A stretch of 64,000 nucleotides of DNA from Paludibacteraceae bacterium. Lineage in GTDB: Bacteria; Bacteroidota; Bacteroidia; Bacteroidales; Paludibacteraceae. The position numbers and the translations under genes are program-made. Below are positions 1-7,742 of the stretch, piece by piece; the stretch's first letter is position 1, and every line of letters begins with the position of its first letter. The stretch is from assembly GCA_017547145.1 (NCBI GenBank), contig JAFYQJ010000006.1, positions 62,001 to 126,000 on the forward strand. Direction: 5' to 3'. The notes below the pieces were generated by a model. It saw only the letters and a list, made by a program, of their open reading frames with translations, ran no database searches and had not been told where the DNA came from.

Positions 1-188
1 AGTATCACTTGAGCTTGTACCTTATATTGAGGCTTCCATTTTCTATTTGATAAATATGCTAGCGAAAGAGCTATTATAATAGCAGTAAGTACTATATACC
101 AATGATGAATAAGTTTTGATCCCCATTCTTTATAATCAAAAGAAGATTCTTCATCAAGGTTGAAGTCGTTGTAGTTTTTGTTTTCCAT
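1..188 (-). CDS. Wzz/Wzc-type polysaccharide chain-length protein, N-terminus (partial)
   Basis: The reverse strand reads from an ATG at 188 without a stop to the window edge, giving about 62 residues. An acidic cytoplasmic start (MENKNYNDFNLDEESSFDYK) is followed by a hydrophobic segment of about 20 residues (WYIVLTAIIIALSLAYL) and then the start of a periplasmic part. This is the layout of the Wzz domain that opens Bacteroidota Wzc-like tyrosine autokinases and chain-length regulators of capsule or exopolysaccharide. It lies directly downstream of two Wza-like outer-membrane export lipoproteins on the same strand, which fits an export operon. Whether it carries a C-terminal kinase cannot be seen because the gene runs out of the window. 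Confidence 0.7.
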   Translation of the reverse strand, partial: MENKNYNDFNLDEESSFDYKEWGSKLIHHWYIVLTAIIIALSLAYLSNRKWKPQYKVQAQVI

Positions 189-210
189 GGTTAGAAAATC
201 TTAATTACAG

Positions 211-957
211 TTATTTAATGCTAAGAACCAAATTCCATATTGTTAAAGAAAATGTAAGTACAGCACTTATTACTCCTAGTAGGCTAGAGTATGATTGAAC
301 TTTAAAAAAACTACTTTTTTTCTTGTCAATATAGATGATATCGTTTGGTTGTATGTAATAATATTCTGAATTTATAATATCTTTTGAGCGAATGTCAAAA
401 GTGTAAATTTGTGGCCCGTTGGGGGTCTCTCTTATTAAATGAACATTTCTGTGGTCACCAGTTATTTTTATATTGCCAGCCATTGCTATTGCTTCGAATA
501 TAGTGATTTTATCTTTGTTGATTGGGAAAACTCCTCGGCTTGATTCACCAATGATTGTAAAACTATTATTGGTAAAAGCAAGTCGTACATCTAACGATCC
601 AAAAGAAGATAAACGCTTTTTTATTTCTTGTTGTGCTTGTCTAATTGTTAATCCTGCTACTTTAATTTTATTGACAAAAGGAATATCTATTGTACTATCT
701 TGATATACACGATAAGTATTGCCGTTTTGTTGAGTAGTGTTGGTATTAGTTCCAAAAAGTTTAGAAACCTCATCGTCAATTGAGATAATTCTCATTGTTA
801 ATTCGTCGTTTACTTGAATCGTGTAAGCCTCGTAGTTTGCTTTTTCGTATTTTGGGACACGAGTGTCAAGTAAAAGTGTGCTTTCTCGTTTTGTGTAACA
901 AGATTGAAAAAGTATCACTATGATTAATGGTAATATATATTTGAGTTGTTTTTTCAT
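211..957 (-). CDS. Wza-like polysaccharide export lipoprotein (second copy)
   Basis: A 248-residue protein of the outer-membrane polysaccharide exporter (OPX) family. A lipoprotein signal ends at the lipobox FQSC (Cys20). The middle carries the polysaccharide-export domain (IQVNDELTMRIISID near residue 48; DSTIDIPFVNKIKVAGLTI), then an SLBB-like segment (GESSRGVFPI...ITIFEAIAMAGNI) and a C-terminal hydrophobic segment (LLGVISAVLTFSLTIWNLVL). It would pass capsule or exopolysaccharide across the outer membrane together with the Wzc/Wzz protein encoded next. Its start overlaps the end of the upstream homologue by 4 bases, so the two are co-translated. It is shorter than E. coli Wza, as is usual for Bacteroidota versions. 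Confidence 0.85.
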   Translation of the reverse strand: MKKQLKYILPLIIVILFQSCYTKRESTLLLDTRVPKYEKANYEAYTIQVNDELTMRIISIDDEVSKLFGTNTNTTQQNGNTYRVYQDSTIDIPFVNKIKVAGLTIRQAQQEIKKRLSSFGSLDVRLAFTNNSFTIIGESSRGVFPINKDKITIFEAIAMAGNIKITGDHRNVHLIRETPNGPQIYTFDIRSKDIINSEYYYIQPNDIIYIDKKKSSFFKVQSYSSLLGVISAVLTFSLTIWNLVLSIK

Positions 958-1742
958 TGGGGTTTTAAGAGAATTCCTAAATTTACAATTGTAGCAATTA
1001 GTGATATTGTAGATAGTGTTGTTGATAAAATCCCTGTAAAGTGAGTGATTCCGAACGTTTTTTCTGTTAGGTGTGGCACGTAGATAACATCATTTGGTTG
1101 AATATAATAAAATTCGGAATTGATGATATCTTTATTTCTTATATCTATATTGTGAATTTTTGTTTCTCCGTTTTCTGTTTGTCTTATTATTTTAATGTTT
1201 TTTCTATCTGCATAAGTTGTTAAATCGCCAGAAAGTGCAAGTGCTTGAAAAATATTAATTTTTTCTTTTGGCATACTGTATCTCCCGCATCCTGATTCGC
1301 CAATGATAGAAAAAGTTTTGTTTAAAATTGAGGTATTAACCGATACGTTAGAAAGTATCTTTTTTAGTTGTTCTTCAATAATGTTTTTAGCGTCTCTTAA
1401 TGTTTTTCCTTGTACAAAAACTGGTTCAATGAAGGGTATGTCAATTGTACCATCTTCGTAAACAGGGTAAGAGTATAATGTCCCTAATTGTGTAGATGCT
1501 GAATTTGTAGTGTTAAAGATTTTGTTTGCAGTTTCGTCTGATGAAAAAATCTTGATATAGAGGTTGTCTCCTCGTTGGATTTTGTAATCAAGGTTTATCA
1601 AAGTGTCTTTTGGTATTTGATTTTTTGAAAGTTCTTGTAAGTAATTTATTTGTTTGCTAGTAACACATGCAGAAAATAAAAATATACAAAACAAAAATAC
1701 CCATTGTTTCTGATAAAAAATATGTAGAATGAAATGTTTCAT
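954..1742 (-). CDS. Wza-like polysaccharide export lipoprotein (first copy)
   Basis: A 262-residue paralogue of the next gene downstream. It has a signal peptide with a lipobox-type FSAC, the polysaccharide-export motif (YKIQRGDNLYIKIFSSDE), the block DGTIDIPFIEPVFVQGKTL, the SLBB-like stretch (INIFQALALSGDLTTYADRK) and a hydrophobic C-terminus. The block IINSEFYYIQPNDVIYV is nearly identical in both copies. A TATCTTTG box lies at 1752-1759, only 9 nt upstream of the ATG, so the 5' leader must be very short. Two adjacent, overlapping OPX genes are unusual; they may form a mixed exporter or reflect a recent duplication. Confidence 0.85.
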   Translation of the reverse strand: MKHFILHIFYQKQWVFLFCIFLFSACVTSKQINYLQELSKNQIPKDTLINLDYKIQRGDNLYIKIFSSDETANKIFNTTNSASTQLGTLYSYPVYEDGTIDIPFIEPVFVQGKTLRDAKNIIEEQLKKILSNVSVNTSILNKTFSIIGESGCGRYSMPKEKINIFQALALSGDLTTYADRKNIKIIRQTENGETKIHNIDIRNKDIINSEFYYIQPNDVIYVPHLTEKTFGITHFTGILSTTLSTISLIATIVNLGILLKPQ

Positions 1743-1751
1743 AATTGGTTA

Positions 1752-1759
1752 CAAAGATA
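1752..1759 (-). promoter_or_regulatory. Bacteroidetes -7 box for the Wza-like operon
   Basis: TATCTTTG on the minus strand is an exact TAnnTTTG match, 9 nt before the ATG at 1742. No clear -33 TTTG was assigned. Confidence 0.6.
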
Positions 1760-1861
1760 AAAATATAATTTAAAACAATTAAGTTTTAGAATCTTATGTT
1801 TTTGTGTAAAAAAACAACGAAATAAAAGTACTATATGTTAGAATAAGAAATATTTACTTTG

Positions 1862-1869
1862 TATCTTTG
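1862..1869 (+). promoter_or_regulatory. Bacteroidetes -7 box for prs
   Basis: TATCTTTG followed by C matches TAnnTTTG exactly. It lies 25 nt upstream of the ATG at 1895 and overlaps the region of the in-frame ATG at 1859, which would therefore lie outside the transcript. This decides the prs start. Confidence 0.7.
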
Positions 1870-1894
1870 CGACATAAAAGAAAATCATAAAAAA

Positions 1895-2836
1895 ATGAGC
1901 CATACATTACCTTTTAAAGTCTTTTCTGGAACGAAAAGTCTTTATCTTGCAAAAAAAATCTGTGAAAGTTTAGGTTGTCAGTTAGGAGAAATGAATGTTC
2001 AGCATTTTGCTGATGGTGAATTTGCTGTGTCTTACGAAGAAACTGTACGCGGTCGTTATGTTTATTTGATACAGTCTACATTCCCAACTTCAGACAATTT
2101 GATGGAGTTGTTGTTAATGATTGATGCAGCAAAGCGTGCTTCTGCTTACAAAATTATTGCAGTTATTCCTTATTTTGGTTGGGCACGTCAAGATAGAAAA
2201 GACAAACCTCGTGTTTCTATTGGTGCAAAACTTATTGCCGACCTTTTGAGTGCAGCAGGAGTTGATAGAATTATTACGATGGATTTACATGCCGATCAAA
2301 TTCAAGGTTTCTTTAATGTACCTGTTGATCATTTATTTGCATCGTCAATTTATATTCCATTTATAAAAAGTTTGAATCTTAAAAATTTGGTTATTGCATC
2401 GCCAGATGTTGGTGGTTCAAAACGTGCTAATTCATATGCAAAACATTTAGATGTACCATTGGTGTTGTGTCATAAAACTCGTGAAAAGGCCAATGTTGTA
2501 AGTCAAATGAGAATTATTGGTGATGTAGAAGGTAAAGATGTTATCATTGTTGATGATATGGTCGATACGGCAAATACATTGTGTAAAGCTGCTGATTTGA
2601 TGATGGAAAATGGTGCTACAAGTGTTCGTGCTCTTGTTACGCATCCTATTATGTCAGGTAGTGCATCTGAAAGAATAATGGAGTCTAAAATGGAAGAAAT
2701 TATTTTTACAGATTCAATTCCATTTGATGTGGCACGTTGCCCAAAAGTTCATATACTTTCTATAGCAGATATGTTTGCAGATACTATTCGTAAAGTGTAT
2801 GAAAACGAATCAATAAGTTCTCAATATTTATTATAA
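1895..2836 (+). CDS. prs: Ribose-phosphate pyrophosphokinase
   Basis: A 313-residue class I PRPP synthase, making phosphoribosyl pyrophosphate from ribose 5-phosphate and ATP for nucleotide, His and Trp synthesis. Visible hallmarks are FADGEFAVSYEE, the ATP-binding stretch YFGWARQDRKDKPRVSIGAK, the Mg/active-site motif DLHADQIQGFF and the PRPP loop VIIVDDMVDTANT near residues 215-228. An in-frame ATG at 1859 would add 12 residues, but the promoter overlaps that position and family members begin near MSHTLPFKVFSG, so 1895 is preferred. The gene is monocistronic and ends at a palindromic terminator shared with the convergent aldolase gene. Confidence 0.96.
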   Translation: MSHTLPFKVFSGTKSLYLAKKICESLGCQLGEMNVQHFADGEFAVSYEETVRGRYVYLIQSTFPTSDNLMELLLMIDAAKRASAYKIIAVIPYFGWARQDRKDKPRVSIGAKLIADLLSAAGVDRIITMDLHADQIQGFFNVPVDHLFASSIYIPFIKSLNLKNLVIASPDVGGSKRANSYAKHLDVPLVLCHKTREKANVVSQMRIIGDVEGKDVIIVDDMVDTANTLCKAADLMMENGATSVRALVTHPIMSGSASERIMESKMEEIIFTDSIPFDVARCPKVHILSIADMFADTIRKVYENESISSQYLL

Positions 2837-2853
2837 TAAGATATATGGACAAT

Positions 2854-2882
2854 AAAAAAAAGGCTACTAGTAGCCTTTTTTT
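2854..2882. terminator. Bidirectional intrinsic terminator between prs and fba
   Basis: An A-run, the perfect palindrome AGGCTACTAGTAGCCT and a T-run form a symmetrical hairpin usable by both convergent genes. Confidence 0.85.
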
Positions 2883-2898
2883 ATTGAAAACTCTTTGG

Positions 2899-3900
2899 TT
2901 AAAGAGTTTTTCCGTTACTACCTAACACATTAATAATTTTGTGTTTGTATAATTTCTCCATATTGTCGCGAGCAGGACCTAAATATTTACGGGGGTCAAA
3001 TTCTGCTGGTTTTTCTGTGAAAGTTTGACGAATAGCTGCTGTCATTGCTAAACGAGAGTCTGAATCGATGTTGATTTTGCAAACAGCTGATTTAGCAGCT
3101 TCGCGCAACCATTCTTCTGGAATACCAATAGCAGCTTTCAATGCACCACCATATTTGTTAATAGTTTCAACTTCTTCTTGAGGAACTGAAGATGAACCGT
3201 GTAGTACGATAGGGAATCCTGGAAGTTTTTCTTCTACAGCTTTTAATACATCGAATGCCAATGGAGGAGGAACCATACGTCCTGTTTCTGGGTCGATAGT
3301 ACATTGCTCTGGAGTGAATTTATAAGCACCATGAGAAGTACCAATTGAAATAGCCAAAGAGTCGCAACCTGTGCGAGTAGCAAAATCGATTACTTCTTCT
3401 GGGTCTGTGTAAGTGTGGTGATCAGAAGAAACTTCATCTTCAACACCAGCCAATACACCAAGTTCGCCTTCAACTGTTACGTCGAATTGATGAGCATATT
3501 CAACTACTTTTTTAGTCAATGCAACATTTTCTTCGTAAGGCAAATGAGAACCGTCAATCATTACCGAAGAGAAACCTGAATCGATGCAGCTTTTGCAAGT
3601 TTCGAATGTATCACCGTGGTCTAGGTGAAGAACGATTTCTGGCTTTTCGCAACCTAATTCCTTAGCGTATTCAACAGCACCTTGAGCCATGTAACGCAAC
3701 AAAGTAGCATTGGCATACTGACGAGCACCTTTAGAAACTTGTAGGATAACTGGAGATTTAGTTTCAACTGCAGCTTTTATGATAGCTTGCATTTGTTCCA
3801 TGTTGTTGAAGTTGAACGCTGGGATAGCGTAACCGCCTTCTACTGCTTTAGCAAACATTTCTCTTGTGTTTACCAAACCTAATTCTTTGTAATTTACCAT
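2899..3900 (-). CDS. fbaA: Fructose-1,6-bisphosphate aldolase, class II
   Basis: A 333-residue zinc aldolase of glycolysis and gluconeogenesis, interconverting fructose 1,6-bisphosphate with DHAP and glyceraldehyde 3-phosphate. Class II signatures are VLHLDHGDTFE with the zinc His and catalytic Asp, GELGVLAGVEDEV, and the second zinc His in FPIVLHGSSSVPQE. The length and the inserted stretch around TINKYGGALKAAIGIPEEWL match the longer class II type common in Bacteroidota. An in-frame ATG at 3939 would lie on the -7 box, so translation most likely starts at 3900 (MVNYKELGLVNT). Codon use looks biased, as expected for a highly expressed gene. Confidence 0.95.
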   Translation of the reverse strand: MVNYKELGLVNTREMFAKAVEGGYAIPAFNFNNMEQMQAIIKAAVETKSPVILQVSKGARQYANATLLRYMAQGAVEYAKELGCEKPEIVLHLDHGDTFETCKSCIDSGFSSVMIDGSHLPYEENVALTKKVVEYAHQFDVTVEGELGVLAGVEDEVSSDHHTYTDPEEVIDFATRTGCDSLAISIGTSHGAYKFTPEQCTIDPETGRMVPPPLAFDVLKAVEEKLPGFPIVLHGSSSVPQEEVETINKYGGALKAAIGIPEEWLREAAKSAVCKINIDSDSRLAMTAAIRQTFTEKPAEFDPRKYLGPARDNMEKLYKHKIINVLGSNGKTL

Positions 3901-3936
3901 TTTGATTATATTTTTTATTTGTGAAAATATCTTTTG

Positions 3937-3944
3937 CAAAGATA
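3937..3944 (-). promoter_or_regulatory. Bacteroidetes -7 box for fba
   Basis: TATCTTTG followed by C on the minus strand is an exact TAnnTTTG match, 36 nt upstream of the ATG at 3900. It excludes the longer start. Confidence 0.7.
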
Positions 3945-3969
3945 ATTTAATTTTTAAGAGAGTATGCTA

Positions 3970-4701
3970 TTATTTAGAATATGTTTTTTCTTTTGGTCCT
4001 TTTAAGTCAAATGTATAACCTATGCAGAAAGAAAATACACCATGCATGTATGTTTGTTTTATACCCGAACCAATTTCCTCTATGCCATAAGGAGTGGCTG
4101 CATTTTGTGTTACATTGTTAACTCCTTGCATATAACTTGCTTTGAATAATATGTTTTTATACTCTGCAGCAATACCGAGATCGATACCAATTTCTAAACG
4201 TTTATAAGTATTGTCTTTCCCAAAAAGCTCTTTTTGGTCTATTTTTGAATTAAAAATAGGTTTTTGTATTGCAGTGTTTTCTTGTGCATAATTTGAACCA
4301 TCTAACCCTATGTTAAAAGATGGACCTAAAAACATTATTAATGTTGTATTCTTAATTTTTTGTTTGTAGTATGCATGGAGTGGAATGTCAAGGTAATAGA
4401 GGTTTTGTTTGAAAGCAATAGGTGTATATTCTTTATATGTAATTACAAAATTAGCATTTCGCATATTAAACATTAGGGCGATGTCGGCACCAAAAGCTCT
4501 TTCTTGGTTATTAAGAAAGTCCCATGAAAAAATCGGACCAACTGTAAATCCTGAAACAGGTTTTCTGTTAAAAGATAATGAACTTTTGTCAATACTTGCA
4601 AAAGTGTTTGTTAATGAATAACCAGCTTGAATACCTAGTTTTTGTCCCCAAAAAGGTATTGATATACTGATAAAAAGTAAGATGCAAATTATTTTTTTCA
4701 T
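3970..4701 (-). CDS. Outer-membrane beta-barrel protein (PorT-fold family)
   Basis: A 243-residue exported protein with signal peptide MKKIICILLFISISIPFWGQ and alternating aromatic/polar strands throughout (LGIQAGYSLTN, FTVGPIFSWDF, FGADIALMFNM, LGPSFNIGLDG, ILFKASYMQGVNN, FSFCIGYTFDL). This is the look of the 8-strand barrel family grouped as outer-membrane beta-barrel/PorT-like. It does not carry features that would identify it as the T9SS component PorT itself, so no symbol is given. It follows an FKBP lipoprotein gene with 22 bases between them and is probably co-transcribed. Its role is unknown. Confidence 0.7.
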   Translation of the reverse strand: MKKIICILLFISISIPFWGQKLGIQAGYSLTNTFASIDKSSLSFNRKPVSGFTVGPIFSWDFLNNQERAFGADIALMFNMRNANFVITYKEYTPIAFKQNLYYLDIPLHAYYKQKIKNTTLIMFLGPSFNIGLDGSNYAQENTAIQKPIFNSKIDQKELFGKDNTYKRLEIGIDLGIAAEYKNILFKASYMQGVNNVTQNAATPYGIEEIGSGIKQTYMHGVFSFCIGYTFDLKGPKEKTYSK

Positions 4702-4723
4702 AAAATTCTACTCTTAATTTGTT

Positions 4724-5185
4724 TTAGTTATTAACAACTTCTTTTAACTCAAGTCTTTTTATAAAAATAGTAGAGTAGGGTGGAATTATGTAATTACCAT
4801 AGGTGTTTTTTGTACCAGTAACACCATAGGCTAATTCGTAAGGAATGCAAAGTTGCCAAATAGATTCTCGGTTCATTCTTAATAGTGCATTTTGTACTCC
4901 TATAGGATAGTTGTATACATAATCCACGGTGTCTAAACTCGTGCAAGTAGTACCATCGCAAAGAGTAGCCGAGTAATTTATTTTTACTATAGAATTTTGT
5001 TTGGGAGTGGCACCTTTCCCTTGAAATATAATCTTGTACCTTAACCCCTCGTCAAAAGTATTTAGCTTGTATTCTGATGTTTGGGTTGTTAGGTAGTCTT
5101 CATTGTAGTTTTTCCAAACTTCAAAATTTTCTTTGCAACCGAACAAAAAAAGAATAGAAAGAAAAAAAAAGTTTTTAAGTTTCAT
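4724..5185 (-). CDS. FKBP-type peptidyl-prolyl isomerase lipoprotein
   Basis: A 153-residue exported lipoprotein (signal MKLKNFFFLSILFLFGC, Cys17) with one FKBP domain. Recognisable parts are YKIIFQGKGATPKQNSIVKINYSATL, a substrate-pocket stretch IWQLCIPYELAYGVTG and the closing strand IIPPYSTIFIKRLEL. Such proteins catalyse proline isomerisation during folding at the cell envelope. Related Bacteroidota FKBP lipoproteins include GldI, but no direct link to gliding is shown here. The beta-barrel gene follows on the same strand. Confidence 0.8.
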   Translation of the reverse strand: MKLKNFFFLSILFLFGCKENFEVWKNYNEDYLTTQTSEYKLNTFDEGLRYKIIFQGKGATPKQNSIVKINYSATLCDGTTCTSLDTVDYVYNYPIGVQNALLRMNRESIWQLCIPYELAYGVTGTKNTYGNYIIPPYSTIFIKRLELKEVVNN

Positions 5186-5317
5186 TTGTTTTTTGTGTCA
5201 TTCAAAAATATCTGCAAAAATATATGATTTTTATATTTTCTACAAGTTAAATGTTATCAATAAAATTCAAGAATTATGTGAAAATGATATTGTAAAGCAT
5301 AAGAAGCTGTTAGTTGG

Positions 5318-6322
5318 ATGAATAAAAAATGGAAGAAGGTGTGCGACCTTATCCGTAAGATATTCAAAAAACAAACAGGTGTAGATATTATGTCTAACGA
5401 AGAAAAGATAATGGATGCTTTGTATAGAAGTTATCAATTATTAGGAAGTGAGGAGTATGCTACATTCTCTTACTATCGTTCACTTGCAGAGCAAATGCGT
5501 AAAGATGATGTGAAGGTGGGAGAGATAAACGAGGGAGAGTTGTTTAGTAAAGGACCAAAATTAAGTAAAAAAGAACGTGAAATCTTACGTGAGGAGGTTA
5601 TGAAAAATAATAATCTCTATGGTAAAAACAAACCTATAGAAACTGCATTTACAGCAAATAATTTTTATATTTACAATAATTTTGGTAACGATGATTTTTC
5701 TGTAATTAGAAGAATAAAGATTGAAGGGAATGAAGATTTAATAAATGATTTATATAACGAAGTTCAAAATGGCACTAACGAAGATACAAAAAACATTAGT
5801 AGGACTATTAAAGAAGTCATACGTAGGAGAAGACTATATAATAGCAATAATTCTAATGCTAAAGGAGAGCGAAGAAATGATGGAGGATATGTTGATTTGG
5901 ATTTACGAGAATCATCCGAGCGAGGAGCAGATAATGCAGAAGGCAATAGAAATGAGCGACAAACTAACCTCGGAAGAGGATATGTAAAAACAAATCTTGA
6001 TGGCACAAACGGACCAAGATATGTGCCAATAGACGAAGGTACTCCTCTCTTCAGCCGAAACACCACAGACGATATAATAAAAGAGTTAATCTCGAAAGGC
6101 GAGATAACCTTTACAGACGAGCAAGGCAACCCTTGTGCTGCTTGTGGTATGGGTGGAGTTAAAGGAACGAAATGGGAGATAGTGAAGGACTTTAACGGAA
6201 TGCCAAAACACAGTCAAGGAGGTGTAGACATTATGCTTACCGACAACGGAGTGAGAATCATTCGTGATGGTGGAGAGATAGAATGTAAAAACGGATTATT
6301 TATAAATAGCTATGAAGAATAG
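5318..6322 (+). CDS. Orphan protein resembling phage/mobile-element polyvalent proteins
   Basis: A 334-residue protein not assigned to a named family. The N-terminal third is charged and helical (residues 25-95). The middle is low-complexity and rich in Asn, Arg, Gly and Glu (about 155-245). A segment TPLFSRNTTDD resembles linkers of large polyvalent phage proteins. The C-terminus (ITFTDEQGNPCAACGM, HSQGGVDIMLTDNGV, GGEIECKNGLFI) resembles Gly-rich repeats seen in Bacteroidota phage and conjugative-element structural proteins; this is from memory and unchecked. No signal peptide, and no phage neighbours. An internal ATG at 5390 is an alternative start. Best read as a remnant or cargo gene. 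Confidence 0.5.
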   Translation: MNKKWKKVCDLIRKIFKKQTGVDIMSNEEKIMDALYRSYQLLGSEEYATFSYYRSLAEQMRKDDVKVGEINEGELFSKGPKLSKKEREILREEVMKNNNLYGKNKPIETAFTANNFYIYNNFGNDDFSVIRRIKIEGNEDLINDLYNEVQNGTNEDTKNISRTIKEVIRRRRLYNSNNSNAKGERRNDGGYVDLDLRESSERGADNAEGNRNERQTNLGRGYVKTNLDGTNGPRYVPIDEGTPLFSRNTTDDIIKELISKGEITFTDEQGNPCAACGMGGVKGTKWEIVKDFNGMPKHSQGGVDIMLTDNGVRIIRDGGEIECKNGLFINSYEE

Positions 6323-6419
6323 AAAGATAGAGGTAGAAGAAAGTTTTAGAGTTGTATGATATTGAATGTTTTGTATAAAAATAAGTATGTAAAAAATTGA
6401 TTTGTATGTTTTCTTTATT

Positions 6420-6427
6420 TAACTTTG
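6420..6427 (+). promoter_or_regulatory. Bacteroidetes -7 box for the 6455 gene
   Basis: TAACTTTG followed by C matches TAnnTTTG, 27 nt before the ATG. A possible -33 TTG lies at 6397-6399. Confidence 0.6.
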
Positions 6428-6454
6428 CGTGTCTTAAATTTAAAATAAAAAATA

Positions 6455-7147
6455 ATGGAAAAAGTTATTAGAATTATTGTAAGAACTTTATTGTTAGGTT
6501 CTATCGGTTTTTTGGGATATCTATGTGTGATGAGTATTCTTACTCCTATTAAATTTGAAGAAGAACGTAACTTAAGAGAAAAAGTTGTAATAAAAAGATT
6601 GATTGATATTAGAAAAGTTCAAGTTGAATTTAAAAATCAAAAAGGACGCTATACTGCAAGTATTGATACTTTGGTTTCTTTTATAAAAGATGGCAAAGTA
6701 GCTGTTGTTATGAAAGAAGGGACTTTGACAGACGAACAATTGCAAAATGGTTTGACAGAGGCAAAAGCTACAGCAATAGTTAGAAAAGGAAATGCGAAAG
6801 AAATTGCATCTTTCGGTTTGCAAAATTTCCGTCGTGATACAACTTATGTAAGTGTTTATGAAAATCTTTTCAAAAATGATTATACATTGGAAAATGTAGC
6901 AGAAATTTTTGATGTTCCTTATTCTGAAAGCGACAAATTTGAAATCAATACAACTACTTATACAAATGCATCGGGCATCCCAATGTCGCTGTTTGAAGCA
7001 AAAGCTCCTTATGAGTCGTATTTAAAAGATTTGGATCGTCAAGAATTAGCTAACTTGATAGATGCAAAAAATAAGTTAGATAAATATGCAGGTTTGCAAG
7101 TTGGTTCTATTATAGAGCCAAACAATAATGCTGGAAATTGGGAATAA
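6455..7147 (+). CDS. Conserved membrane-anchored protein of unknown function
   Basis: A 230-residue protein with an N-terminal signal-anchor helix (LLLGSIGFLGYLCVMSIL) and a soluble, presumably periplasmic remainder. After the helix comes FEEERNLREKVVIKRLIDIRKVQ, a helical stretch, then NQKGRYTASIDTLVSFI, which resembles the start of pseudopilin-like or small adaptor proteins that read 'K.GRYT..F..L'. No catalytic motif was seen. A strong terminator follows, separating it from rsmD. Related proteins with this 'ERN.R...VIKRL.DIR' pattern are common in Bacteroidales, but no function is known to me. Confidence 0.75.
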   Translation: MEKVIRIIVRTLLLGSIGFLGYLCVMSILTPIKFEEERNLREKVVIKRLIDIRKVQVEFKNQKGRYTASIDTLVSFIKDGKVAVVMKEGTLTDEQLQNGLTEAKATAIVRKGNAKEIASFGLQNFRRDTTYVSVYENLFKNDYTLENVAEIFDVPYSESDKFEINTTTYTNASGIPMSLFEAKAPYESYLKDLDRQELANLIDAKNKLDKYAGLQVGSIIEPNNNAGNWE

Positions 7148-7162
7148 TAAAATGTTTATATC

Positions 7163-7197
7163 AAAAAGGTTGTTCTTATAAAAGAGCAACCTTTTTT
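7163..7197 (+). terminator. Intrinsic terminator fused to the rsmD promoter
   Basis: The stem AAGGTTGTTCT/AGAGCAACCTT, with one G-U pair and a TATAAA loop, is followed by a T-run. The last T of the run is the first base of the rsmD -7 box. Confidence 0.8.
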
Positions 7198-7204
7198 AGT
7201 TTTG
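7197..7204 (+). promoter_or_regulatory. Bacteroidetes -7 box for rsmD (leaderless geometry)
   Basis: TAGTTTTG matches TAnnTTTG. Only 4 nt separate it from the rsmD ATG at 7209, so transcription should start at or next to the start codon. Confidence 0.55.
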
Positions 7205-7208
7205 TGCT

Positions 7209-7742
7209 ATGCGTATAATACAAGGAAAGTTTAAGGGACGAAGATTTTCACCTCCAACAAATATTACTGCTCGTCCAACAACTGATTTTGCAAAGGAGGG
7301 TATTTTTAATGTTTTGTCTAATAATTATTTAGATATAGAAAACAAGGAGGTGCTTGATTTGTTTGCGGGTACGGGCAGTATTAGTTTAGAATTTGTTTCA
7401 CGTGGGTGTAAGTCCGTTACTTCTATTGAAATGAGCGAAAAACAACTCGGATTCATTCATAAAATAACTAATACTTTGAAAATATCCAATATGCGAATTT
7501 TTCGTATGGATGTGTTTCGTTATATTAAATCGTGTGCAAATAAATATGATGTAATATTTGCTGATCCTCCTTATCAGTTAGTGAATTTAGAAGAAATACC
7601 AGATTTAATTTTTCAACACGAATTGCTAAATGAAGATGGCATTTTTGTATTGGAACATGGTTCAAAAAACGACTTTAGTAGCCATCCGCATTTTGTAGAA
7701 CATCGTACTTATGGGAATGTTAATTTTAGTATTTTTCGTTAA
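7209..7742 (+). CDS. rsmD: 16S rRNA (guanine966-N2)-methyltransferase
   Basis: A 177-residue SAM-dependent methyltransferase. The N-terminus MRIIQGKFKGRRFSPP is typical of RsmD. The SAM-binding loop VLDLFAGTGSISLEFVSRG and the amino-methyltransferase motif ADPPY (near residue 119) identify an N2-guanine methylase acting on the 30S subunit. The gene appears to be transcribed from a promoter only 4 nt ahead of the ATG. Its 3' end overlaps the convergent miaB by 4 bases, leaving no room for a separate terminator. Confidence 0.93.
   Translation: MRIIQGKFKGRRFSPPTNITARPTTDFAKEGIFNVLSNNYLDIENKEVLDLFAGTGSISLEFVSRGCKSVTSIEMSEKQLGFIHKITNTLKISNMRIFRMDVFRYIKSCANKYDVIFADPPYQLVNLEEIPDLIFQHELLNEDGIFVLEHGSKNDFSSHPHFVEHRTYGNVNFSIFR

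Noticed and set aside
1859-1894. Extended prs start at the upstream ATG
   Set aside because: It coincides with the -7 box and the extra residues are not shared with PRPP synthases.
3970-4701. Identification of the beta-barrel protein as PorT of the T9SS
   Set aside because: Size fits, but the sequence has only general barrel features, so the family name was kept and the symbol withheld.
5745-5987. Second plus-strand frame of 80 codons inside the orphan gene
   Set aside because: It lies in another frame of the low-complexity middle part. A frameshift was considered, but the 334-codon frame is continuous and its conserved-looking end lies beyond this segment.
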